Shown one piece after another: positions 54,044 to 64,000 of a DNA stretch of 64,000 bases. The notes beneath the pieces were generated by a model, which worked only from the letters and a program-made list of their open reading frames with translations, did not search any database and had not been told where the DNA came from. Made by a program: the position numbers and the translations under genes. The stretch's first letter is position 1, and every line of letters starts with the position of its first letter. Where the stretch lies: contig JAPTOF010000005.1 in NCBI GenBank assembly GCA_028554755.1, forward strand, positions 17,272,001 through 17,336,000, read 5' to 3'. Origin of the DNA: Cordia subcordata. Its lineage: Eukaryota > Streptophyta > Magnoliopsida > Boraginales > Cordiaceae.

Positions 54044-55060
54044 AATGATGCTTGAGACCGGAGACTGGAGATTGTGCAACTCGTCTTCGGCCTATGTCTC
54101 CTTATTTGTGCTTCCCGTCTCTTCTTGATTGGTTTTCTCCCTGTTAACAGATGGTGAGATTATTATGTATGCCTAATTAGTTTCCTAGTGTTCCTCATTT
54201 ATAAGTACTTTAAAGATGTTCGAAATGTTAATTATTGAGTTATACATATGATGATCCAGCCATTTTCATTACCTTGTAGAAAGATGTCTGGCGTTTTGTA
54301 CAATCAATCATTCTGTTTGAATGTAATTTTGAGCATGGTTGCTATGTGTGATTTGATGAGCTTTTCCCTCTTTTTCTTCTCCCTCCTTAAAGGGTTTTCG
54401 GCATTGCTTAGTCAGGTGCTCAAATAAGCAATGCCAAACACCCCCTTAATACTGAAATTTGAAACTATGAATCTTTCATCTTGTCCCCTGCTGTGACAAA
54501 GAAGTTACAAAGAAATGCTACTTTGGGTGCGTGTGCTTCTTTCTATGGGGCGCGTATAAAAATTGATGGCATCACTTTCCCTTGTGATGGAATCACAGGC
54601 AAGACTCAGCCAATTCAGAAGCATATGCTGATTTGAGTTAAAAGTTAGATCTTCATTGCTGAAGATTTATTACATGGTCTTCAAGTAATTCTAAGTTCAA
54701 GAGAACTCCAGCTGCAGGGTTGTGATTGCGTACATCTCCTAGTACGTCAATTGATTGAAGATCTTGTAAAGATGCATAGAGCTAATTTCTATTTTTCTCT
54801 TGGTCAGAAGAAGCGCAATTGCATTGACAAAGCAAAAAGAGAAAAAATATTTTAGCCAAAGCCAATAGGTACAAAATCAGAGTTAAGAATAGAAAAAATG
54901 TCTTGGTGGTATATTTGAATAGCAATCCAACGGAAGGGCGTCACTCCTACAGGAGGTCTTGACGTGGGCAATCATTCCAGAGCCTCTCTCTTTTTCCTCC
55001 CTCATCTTTTTCTTGAGAGGTCCAATATTTATCACTTGCATAAATCACACAGCAGATTAA

Positions 55061-55305
55061 GGGATTGTTTAGATTTTTTTTTCTTCTTTTAATGAAAAGG
55101 TGCTTTTTTTCTTATAAAAATATATATATTTTTTTCAATAAGTATTTGGTTTGGCTTTTAAAACACTTTAGAAAAAGTTGAAATTCGTTTTTTTTTTTTT
55201 TTTAGAAACTAGAGTGTTTAGCTTCTTAAAGAACACTTTTTTCCCCTTAAAAAATTATAGGAAAAAACACTTTTAAAAAAGTCAATTCAAATGCCAAACA
55301 AGCCC
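55061..55305. mobile_element. MITE, PIF/Harbinger-like, TAA target duplication
   Basis: Ends GGGATTGTTT and AAACAAGCCC, flanked by TAA on both sides (55058-55060 and 55306-55308), with T-rich and A-rich arms. Confidence 0.65.
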
Positions 55306-55466
55306 TAAAGCGATGCTTTTGAAACTTCAAGTTTGAACCATATATGATATGTTTCAGGCATTAAAAAGTCTAGAGAAAAAATAAACTTAGCATATTTATC
55401 GAGACAAATCACTCCACGGACTTACTAATCAATCTTAGCTTGACATATATGTCAAGTTCACATGTA

Positions 55467-55586
55467 GAGGGTGTTTGGCTTTGTTTATTTTAGGTGTTTA
55501 TAAGTACTTATAAAAAATTAACTAAACACATGTTTTTTATTATTTAGGTACTTATAAGCACCAAATAAGAAAAGCCAAACACCCTC
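55467..55586. mobile_element. Short MITE, GGGTGTTTGGCTTT family, copy 2
   Basis: Perfect inverted ends GAGGGTGTTTGGC and GCCAAACACCCTC, 120 bp in total; same family and size as 24421-24540. Confidence 0.8.
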
Positions 55587-58284
55587 TTAGTAAAACATGT
55601 TCCTATAAGTTTTCCTTTTCACAAATTTGGAACTATAATATGTTTCTAGTATCTTTTCCGAAATATTTCTAGTAGCATTTTTGTCATACATTTTTTAAAT
55701 AAATATTTTAATATTGTTATGTCATTTGCTCTCTAGATTTTTCTAAGTTACGTTTTATACACACTTGGTGTTCAAGTACACATCAAAAGGTCACATTCAT
55801 CATTTTTCCAAAAGAACCCACACACTCATGGTCACATTTTTTTCTCCACCTACTTAGACATTGATGATGCAGTAGTATTCATTTTTTTACCAATACAATT
55901 ATTTTCAATCTTATTTTGAAATTAAGTGGACTATTGGAAAAAAAGATTTAAAAAAATAGATTAGATGTCCACAAATCACAATAATGAACTTGATTAGCAA
56001 TCTAGTCTAGAACCTCGAAGTCTCCAATCATATTCATATGGACTATGGTAACTCAAAATAAATGTCTTGAATCAAATCTCAATTACCTAATAAGTTGGAA
56101 TACAATAGTCTTACGAGTCCAGCACTGAAAATGGAGTTGTATGAATTTATATTTCTCCAAAATGATTAACCCAAATTATTAGCCTGGTAGCTATTTATCA
56201 ATGGTATATATCTACCCATGAATACTATTCAAGGGAGCATATTGTTGGGAAATCAGGATGTTGAAATGAAAAACTAAACAAAGAAAAATACAATGATATA
56301 TATATATGTTATTTTACTTGATCTGCCTTTACACCTATATACATCATGGGTAGACAAGAGAATTTTGCTATTAAATGAATAAATATATCATGGAGAGAGG
56401 GCTCAGGTTTATAAACCCTCATTTCTTTAGCTCTAATTGCTCTCTGATTCTTTGTATCTCTATTATTTAAGCTATAGATTTTGTAAAATAGCCAAACCCG
56501 AATAGAATTCTTAATTTGCTCAGAACTAGAATTTCTAAGGCCCACGGGTCACATGCTACACACATAAATAGTTGCAAGTAATGACATTTGAGGTGATAAG
56601 TTAAATGTTAAATTGAAACTTTCATGTTGTCCTTTTCAAATGGCACAAGCATTTCCTCAAGTTTTTTGGTCGAATATCTCCTTCGTCAATAATTACTCAA
56701 AAATTTTACAAAGGTAGCTGTATTTTCTCATCTATTTGGTGCTTTATATAGGTAGTTGTTATTTGTCATATATCCGTTTGGTGCTCATGATAAAAACTGC
56801 TCATCCAATGTGTACTTGTTCTTGTCTATAAAATTCCTTGAACTCAAGCTTTAGTAGTTGATTATTGGGTTTTTGATTTTGACAACATTGGCTTAACAAT
56901 TATTCTCCTTAATAGTAAGTAATATAATTAATGATCCTGGGCCTAATTAACTTTGGTTGTTGAGCGTAGCTCAATTTAGTTCAGCGGTGACATATGTCCC
57001 ATGATAAAATGTTATTTTATGTGGGATGTTTGACTTAGATCAATACAAGTTGATGCACCACATCTTTTTTTTTTCCTTTTTTTTTGGTTTAATTTCTTAA
57101 ATTCCCGTTGAAAAGTTTTTCGAGTTTACTTTATGAGTATCAAATCTAAAAATAGAATTTACATTTACATAAAATATAATTTTACTCGAAGGGAAGACAT
57201 GATCTAAATTAATTAAGTGCAAGTTTAATTAAAATTGGACAAATGAAGATTTTAGCATCTATTAACGTATCATTTTCTTTTTATAACAAGGAAAATTTAG
57301 CTGATCGAGCCCGATCTCAGATCAATCAACTGAAACTAACCACAAATTAAAAAATTTTAGATGCCCAAGCCCAACACGTCCCTATGCTCTGCCTGTATCA
57401 TATGTTAACCCCTTGGGTTGGTTTTTAGGTCAAAGTTGTTGGACCATTAATCTGCAAAAAAAAATGTTGATGGATTATTTATGCCTTCTAAAATAAAATC
57501 TGCTTTGACTTTGCAACTTCTACAGCTCATTTGGTGCGTATGCAAAAGTAGTCACAAAGAAATCCCTTAAAATTAAGTGTCTTTGAACTTTAGTTGTGGT
57601 TCCAGTACTCAAATTTCAACAGAAAACAGGTGATGATTGCAGCTGCACTGTTTAAAATATCTTCTTGACTGTATAATTTTATGGGCTGAATGGAGATTTT
57701 GATCATCAAATCACTTCTGATAATTTTATTTTTTCCTAAATTATTTATTTGAGGATCATCTCGTGGATCTCCTCCCGTAAGATTGAAGATCAAATTATGA
57801 CACTCACATGTTCCTGAATTTTACTTTTAGTTGTGGACACATCACACAATCACTCAATTTGACATTTAAGTATTGTGAAGTTGAGATAAAGAATTTAATA
57901 ATCTTAAGTTTTTTATATAATTTTATCTTAATATATCAATAATTTATAACCGTTAAATTTTACAAGTAAATTCGTAGTCTTTATTTTTTTGTTGGGCTCG
58001 CGGACTCATTATCTTACAATTAGGTCAGTTGTCCCAAGCCACACTTCCAAGATCTTAATACACATCTACTACCGTACCACGCATAAGTTCACACAATAAT
58101 TTTATAATAATATAAGAAAAATTTATCAATGAGAAATTATTTATACAATTATAATAATAGCTAATACACTGTTTCTACTCGGATCTCAACTCTTATATAA
58201 CGCAAGCGGCGACTGATGGAGACTCATCGTAAGTATGCACTGTTGAGTTAGCAGGGTTAGTAAGGAGAAATAGAGTTGTTTATA

Positions 58285-58325
58285 ACGTTGTTGTTGTTGT
58301 TGTTATTATTATTTTGTTGTTGTTG
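58285..58325. repeat. (TTG)n(TTA)n microsatellite
   Basis: TTG triplets interrupted by TTA triplets. Confidence 0.85.
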
Positions 58326-59422
58326 ACAAAATATAATAGTAATAGTTTAATAAAACACTAAAAATTAAATAATTTCAACAATTATAACGATAGAATTTTT
58401 TTCTCTCAATGATAGGCAATGTTATATTAGAGAATAATTATTCTAAGAGAGGAAGTTCCTTTAATGTTATTTCTGAACAAAACTAAAAGAGGATCTTCCA
58501 ACATATAAAAATGAACACACAATCCTATACCAAAATTAATTAACCAATTCGAAACCGCTCTTAATCCATTATACAAAAATATGAGAGTCAAATTCGAATT
58601 CAGGTGAGAAATGCCTCTTCTCACCGTTTCTTTCAGCTTATCATGCCATTACCTCTGCCAAGTCAATAATACGAGAGAATCCTCTCTAACTATTCTCATA
58701 ATATTGGTATAGTTATACGAATCATTTATAATAATTTAATTTTTATTTTTAACATTATAACATTATGAATAAATTTATTCCTCAACTATGAAGTCAGTGC
58801 ATGAAAAGGACTAAATGAGCTTTTGTGGCGCAGTCAATTTCCAGGTGGGTATGGTTTGGTGTGGCTTCACCTACTCTTTAATACTTTCCAGTCAAAATCA
58901 GGAAATCAATCAAGCCTCCCTTTCACTGCCTACCCCCACACTCTCCCCTTTGTTCTCAGCTCAGCCCCCACCACTAGAAACAGACACTGCTTAAATTCTT
59001 GTCTCCTCACACTACATAGGTCGAGTTGAATTGACATTTTCTTCACACAAAAAAGCTTTTTTTTTTTTTAATAAGAATTACATCTTTTTTTAAAAAAAAA
59101 AAATAATGAATAACTATATTAATTTAAAAGTTATAGAAACAAATACTTTTAGAAAAAATCGAGCCTTATAGATTTCTGCAACCCCATGCTATTTCACTCA
59201 CTCCCGGTCTCTGCACTTCTTTAAAGCGCATTATATTTTTCCTTGAAGACAGTTAGGTGAGACTGATCACCTTCCTCCTTCAGGTTGAGTCTGAGTTAAT
59301 AAATCAGCCCATGAAACCATAATCTACTACAACGATATAGAATAATCAACGATTCTGTATTCGGCTTTTGTTCAACAACACTTCGAGTAGCTGCAATTCC
59401 ATCCTTTGTTTTGGCTTCGGAG

Positions 59423-60214
59423 ATGAAGACAATCATGGCTAGGAACCCACATGACTCTTTCTCATTCTCCAGGAGATATTTCCACTGGAAAAAGAAGTCT
59501 GATGATCAAGGCGCAGACAACGACGAAGAGATTCTTACTTACAGCTCTTCCTCACAGCAGTTTGAGGAGAATGAGATTGATCTGCCGCAAATGCGTTTAA
59601 GCCAAGTAGTGAAAGCTGCACCAAAGAATAAGCAGAAGCTGCCAATTGTATCAGTCTCCAAGCTTCGCTCAGCGTTTACATTTGGCAAGAGCAGCTCACA
59701 ATTTCCAGGCCTGGGCACTAAAGTTATAGGCACCCTTTTCGGAAACCGGCGTGGACATGTCCATTTCGCCTTCCAGGAAGATCCCAAGTTAAATCCAGCG
59801 TTCTTGGTTGAGCTCGCGACACCAACTAGCGTTTTGGTTAAAGAAATGGCGTCAGGGCTGGTTAGAATCGCCCTGGAATGTGATAAGAAAGCTGGAAAAA
59901 AACCAGGCCTCAAGCTTCTGGAGGAACCTGTGTGGAGGGCTTACTGCAACGGCAGAAAATGTGGGTACGCAACGCGGCGCGATTGTGGCCCTGAGGAGTG
60001 GAAAGTATTGAACTCCATTGGTCGTATAACAATGGGGGCTGGTGTGATACCAGGGGGTGGTGATGGTCATGGAGTTGGATCAGAGGGAGAGCTCATGTAC
60101 ATGAGAGCTAAGTTTGAAAGAGTTGTGGGGTCTAAAGACTCGGAAGCCTTCTACATGATGAACCCTGATGGTCATGGTGGTCCTGAACTTAGCATTTACA
60201 TGCTTAGAGTTTAG
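59423..60214 (+). CDS. MIZU-KUSSEI1-like protein (DUF617 family)
   Basis: Intronless, 263 aa. MIZ1, the founding member, is needed for root hydrotropism in Arabidopsis; the biochemical role of most of the family is unknown. The N-terminus MKTIMARNPHDSFSFSRRYFHWKKK is characteristic of one DUF617 subgroup and fixes the start at ATG 59423. An acidic/serine stretch follows (residues 34-52), then the DUF617 domain from about residue 98: TKVIGTLFGNRRGHVHFAFQ, FLVELA, EMASGLVRIALEC, EEPVWRAYCNGRKCGYA, GELMYMRAKFERVVGS and SEAFYMMNPDG..PELSIYMLRV at the C-terminus. No signal peptide or membrane segment is evident. Length and domain order are normal, and nothing is broken. Confidence 0.92.
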   Translation: MKTIMARNPHDSFSFSRRYFHWKKKSDDQGADNDEEILTYSSSSQQFEENEIDLPQMRLSQVVKAAPKNKQKLPIVSVSKLRSAFTFGKSSSQFPGLGTKVIGTLFGNRRGHVHFAFQEDPKLNPAFLVELATPTSVLVKEMASGLVRIALECDKKAGKKPGLKLLEEPVWRAYCNGRKCGYATRRDCGPEEWKVLNSIGRITMGAGVIPGGGDGHGVGSEGELMYMRAKFERVVGSKDSEAFYMMNPDGHGGPELSIYMLRV

Positions 60215-63200
60215 GCCTGACGTTTTCGTCTGGTTTCCGGGCCTGGGGTTCTAGACACGGAGGCATGTCAGCATATTTTTTTAAAAGTTTCAATCTCGAT
60301 ATATTTAGTTTTCACTTCCATTAGTAATTTAGTATTGGGGTTCTCTTTTGGCTTTTGGACCAGGGATTCTAGACACGGTACGCGAGACCGTGCTTTTCTT
60401 AAAGCTTCAATCTCTATATATCTCGCTTTCATTTTAATGAGCAATTTAGTATTGGGAATTTTTGTTTATCTTTGAAGTTGCTTCAAGTTATCTTGAGGCT
60501 GTCAAGATTTCAGGGGATGGAAGCTGTAGTAGATGTACACAGCTTCATCAAATTCCTTTAATATGATGACAAGAAAATATGCAGAAATGTTTGTCTGCCT
60601 ATTTTGGTATAATTTCCTATTCAATTCCCCGCATGGAAATATTTCTTTTTCTTCTTCCTTCGTTTTTAATTTTGTAGCTAGGCATGTAATTAAAGATTCA
60701 CTGTATATTTTGTTCAAATTCATTAAAATCCAAATAAAATTTACATGAGATTCACCATCAGTTAATATGTAGAAATCACAATAGAGTACTAGGTAAAACT
60801 AACCCCCCCCCCCTTCCACATGCACGATCAGGCAGGAAAATATCTTTTAGACCCTTTAGCCAGACATGTGAGAAGAAAAAATTTCTTTTCGGTTATTGCA
60901 GGATACCCAACATTAATACACAATCATAATTAGTCAAAAACCATTTTTAGTTTAAAAACTCAATTTTCTCCTAACAATATACATTACTAGAAAACTGCAG
61001 ATTAGTAACTGAAATTTCATCACTAGTCCAACACTAAATCTCATCTAGTAACGGATTAGTGACCAAAAAACGTAAGTCTCTAAATTACTTATTTTTAATT
61101 AAGGTTCGGTCAATATTCGGTCTTTAATTAGCGTTGAGTAGTCTTGTTCCTAATATCTTTACTGTTAAATAGAGTCAGATTAGAGACTAAAAATTAGTCA
61201 TTAAAGTTGGTGCAGGCACTCACTTCGATTGGTTTCCTCGGCCAGGTTCAACAAACAAGCATGTCAATTAATATTGTTACATAAAATTAATCATGTCCTT
61301 CCATTTGTGCTAGATTTTCCATACTTCTTGGATGCCCTTTTAATTCCTTAGCAAACGTTAACTTATAGGCATGTTGATCGACTTGCTAAGCATGAAAATT
61401 AAACCAAATGTTGACCTTCAGTTGGCAGAACGATAGTTAGAGAAGTTGAACGACATGTGAGAAGTGGACTTCTCGTGTTGTATTCACATGTCATTCAACT
61501 TTACATAGTAGATGCCCTCGAGGTGAATCTTGACTCTTTCTTGTCCATGGAGATGAGTATAAACTTCGGACATGAAGAGTGCAAAAGCATGCTAAAAATC
61601 AGCCGAACTTCATCATTCGACATGTATATTGAGAAGCAAATCATGAGACGAATTAGATGACTAAGTATAGTCTCAATGCTCTTTTAGGATGTATCTTAGT
61701 ATATGAACCTTTGGCAGGGTTGAGAGTTGTTTTAGGGAATGGCATGAGGTGAGTGTCGATCCCAAAATTTATTCCTCATTAAGGGCGTGCCCTTCCTTCT
61801 TTCAAGAGAAGAGGGAAAAAAAGGTCACAAGTTTTTTTTTTTTTTTCCTTAAGCGTGTTTTCTGTTACATGCAGTTTAAAAATTGTAAACACACTGCTAC
61901 TGTGAATAAACAAAATTTAGATTGTGGAAAACATTTTTCTATGAATATTAAGTATACCTTTGAACAAAAATAATATGTACAAAGGTGTGAATAAATGATA
62001 TAAAAATTTTCTAGCTCACGTATTGTATTGGAATTGTGATTATCTTAATAATATAACTAGTAAGTGATTAAGATTAATATAATTGTTCCAAGAATTAGTA
62101 TTTTCTTTTGCTAAAATCTGTATCCACTAGAGTCATTTTCACACAAATATTACTCTTTATATTGCCGTTAAACTAAACAATATTTTAAGGAAAGATTGGG
62201 GGTTTGTATATATAGATTACCCTAAGAATTATTAGATTATAGTATTACTTCGATTTATGACTTCAAAACTTGAATCAAGCCTTGCTTCCTGCAAGTCATA
62301 TATATATGCTGACGTCTATATACGCCATGGGCTTTGGCTCACTTGCGTTCGGGGCATCTTGTAAACATTGTAGGTTCTCGTTTATCAGGCCAAGCCGAGG
62401 TTATGCTGGGCCGTATGTAGGCCCATATCCATTCTAGCTCACGCCCAAAACTAGGCCAGCTTAGATATCAATCCCTCCCTGATTGAAACTCTGGGGTTTT
62501 ATAGATAGTAGATAGGGTGTAGGCTGTTAGGCTATCTCCAATAGTTTTTTTATTTTTTCCTCAAAATTTAAGTAATTTGAGTTATTTTCTTATAATTTGG
62601 AATCCTTTATTTTCAGTTCTACTCCAATAGCTCTCCTATTTTTTATCAAACTCTCAGTATGAGGAATTCCTATTTTAGTTTTACTCCAATAGCTATCCTA
62701 TTTTAAAATATTACAGTCTTAAAGCTATGGGAAATAGGGGATCGGATTTGGGTTTTGGCTTTAGGAGATGAAAAAAAAACCCTATATATGGGTGTTTTAT
62801 TTTGAGATTTTGAAAAGACTCAAATTTTGGAGGATGAGATAGGGGAGCTGTTGGAGCACATTAACACCAATCACTTCCCTAAATATGGGGTTTTTTTATG
62901 TTTAGGGTTGTTGTTGGAGTAAGCCTTAATATCTTCTCAAATAGATTGCAAGATTTATACCAAGTAATCTCCATTATATGTATAGTGATTTAAGCTTAAC
63001 TATTAGCTTATTAAACTATTGAGTTTAACTAACTGATGCCAAAATACTTAAACTCGTGATGACAGTGTTAATGAAATTAAACCATTATAAATTGAATATA
63101 AATCTCACGTAAGTCAACATGGGACTGACGTCACCAAATGAACATGAATGAGTTCATAATAAGGTAAATCATTCTTTCTGATGACTTTGGTTAAGTTTCA

Positions 63201-64000
63201 AGGTTTAATGACTTGTTTTGCCCTTAAAGTAAGCAGAGGCAACATAGGAGCCGCAATTTCTGCTGCCAGGAACGCAAGAAAAGCAAACATTCACACTCAG
63301 TGGTTGATTCAACAAAAATATACATGAGAGAGAAGAATGTTTGCTGCAAAATTGTTTGACCATTTCATTCTCTCATAAGCCTACTTTTGCCCACCATTTT
63401 ACATAAAGTACTTCCAGTTTCTAATGCATAGCAGTAGTCGGCAGTAGCATTCTTAATGTTAAATTAAGTTCCATAATTTGAGGGCAAGGTTGCTTTAATT
63501 AACTAGTTACTTGAATATGCCAACACAGTAATCTCACATGTGCTCTGTCCACACACATGATTCACATTTTAGTGAGTCAGCTGAGGAAATTGGAGATTGG
63601 AAGTTGGAGAATTGTTTAAATCATTTATACGATATTCAATTTTCTTTGATTTTGTGGATTGGACGTCTTTAATTCAAGTTGACTTTTATAAAATTTAATA
63701 TATCGCACTTTCTTTTCAAGTTAAAAGATTCATTTGAAATGATAGAATTACTGTGCTAGAAAACCTCATGTGAGCTTCGTTTTTCGATATCTAATATTCA
63801 AATTCTAGTAGAAGTTTTCAACCCTTGGTCACATGTGCAAGAAGAACTAGTTATCTCCCTGCAACTTCGACCGAGGGTACGGATTTCTTATGCAATTATG
63901 ATGCCGGTTTAATTTGACTTAACATCAAAAAGAATCATTTCTAGCTAATAGTTCCTAGGACATAAACCTAGGGTCATAGATTTATAAAGGAGGTGGAAAA
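60215..64000. other. Intergenic region downstream of the MIZ1-like gene
   Basis: No gene recognised; small frames at 60502-60748, 61457-61660 and 61749-61973 have no family match. Seen here: a C11 tract (60803-60813), an ATTAGTAACT-rich stretch at about 60983-61215 that may be a decayed transposon end, and a PIF-type MITE at 62530-62925. GGCCCAT/TGGGCC words lie near 62390-62430, of the kind found in plant promoters but with no gene attached. Confidence 0.55.
62530..62925. mobile_element. PIF/Harbinger-type MITE with TTA target duplication
   Basis: Inverted ends GGCTATCTCCAA and TTGGAGTAAGCC, flanked by TTA at 62527-62529 and 62926-62928. The interior repeats CTCCAATAGCT-type words several times. 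396 bp, non-coding. Confidence 0.8.

Larger units (their letters stand above)
54044..59422. other. Intergenic region between NUDT1 and the MIZ1-like gene
   Basis: The first few hundred bases should hold the NUDT1 3' UTR. The rest has no recognisable gene; minus frames at 56309-56545, 57590-57793 and 58427-58624 are unsupported. Two MITEs (55061-55305 and 55467-55586) and a TTG/TTA microsatellite (about 58285-58325) are present. The last few hundred bases are the presumed MIZ1-like promoter. Confidence 0.6.

Noticed and set aside
59539..59913. 124-codon minus-strand frame
   Set aside because: Antisense shadow of the MIZ1-like coding sequence.
60983..61215. Second CACTA terminus (TTACTAGAAAACTG)
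   Set aside because: It differs from the CACTACAAGAAAA consensus at key positions and no inverted partner was found.
61440..61660. Possible copia RNase H relic (VRSGLLVLYSHVIQ..)
   Set aside because: Similarity to the RNase H C-terminus is only suggestive, with no neighbouring domains or LTRs.

Overview
The window is nuclear DNA of a flowering plant, almost certainly a eudicot. Genes are split by AT-rich introns with GT-AG borders, intergenic DNA is AT-rich and full of microsatellites, and there are plant LINE, Ty1/copia, CACTA, Mutator-type and PIF/Harbinger-type transposon remains. No prokaryotic operon, rRNA, convincing tRNA gene or CRISPR array was seen.

Four protein-coding genes could be resolved to exon level. 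(1) A complete 20-exon bacterial-type phosphoenolpyruvate carboxylase (PPC4) lies on the minus strand from 22541 to 10183 and encodes 1060 residues. (2) A complete 8-exon MATE/DETOXIFICATION transporter lies on the minus strand from 36806 to 30653 and encodes 518 residues; its introns are packed with transposon insertions. (3) A two-exon NUDT1-type Nudix hydrolase lies on the plus strand from 51030 to 54043 and encodes 143 residues. Its first exon exists in three versions upstream of a single second exon. (4) An intronless MIZU-KUSSEI1-like (DUF617) gene lies on the plus strand at 59423-60214 and encodes 263 residues. The genes look like unrelated single-copy plant neighbours, not a pathway cluster.

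Layout: 1-10 kb is intergenic, with satellites, hairpins, SINE-like pieces and a LINE relic. 10.2-22.5 kb is PPC4, followed by its tandem-repeat-rich upstream region. 24.7-28.0 kb is the left copy of a diverged non-coding duplication. 28.1-30.5 kb holds LINE and CACTA wreckage. 30.7-36.8 kb is the MATE gene. 37.0-39.3 kb holds two DNA-transposon-like elements. 39.35-44.87 kb is a full-length but dead Ty1/copia element. 45.4-49.4 kb is the right copy of the duplication. 49.6-54.0 kb is the Nudix locus. 54-64 kb is intergenic DNA with MITEs around the MIZ1-like gene.

The most unusual items are the serial duplication of the Nudix promoter plus first exon, the collinear 3-4 kb non-coding duplication with MITEs present in only one copy, and a run of 13 TTGAC (W-box core) motifs in the untranslated leader of the copia element. 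I found no clear sign of a wholly new biological system. All homology calls were made by reading translations, without database searches.
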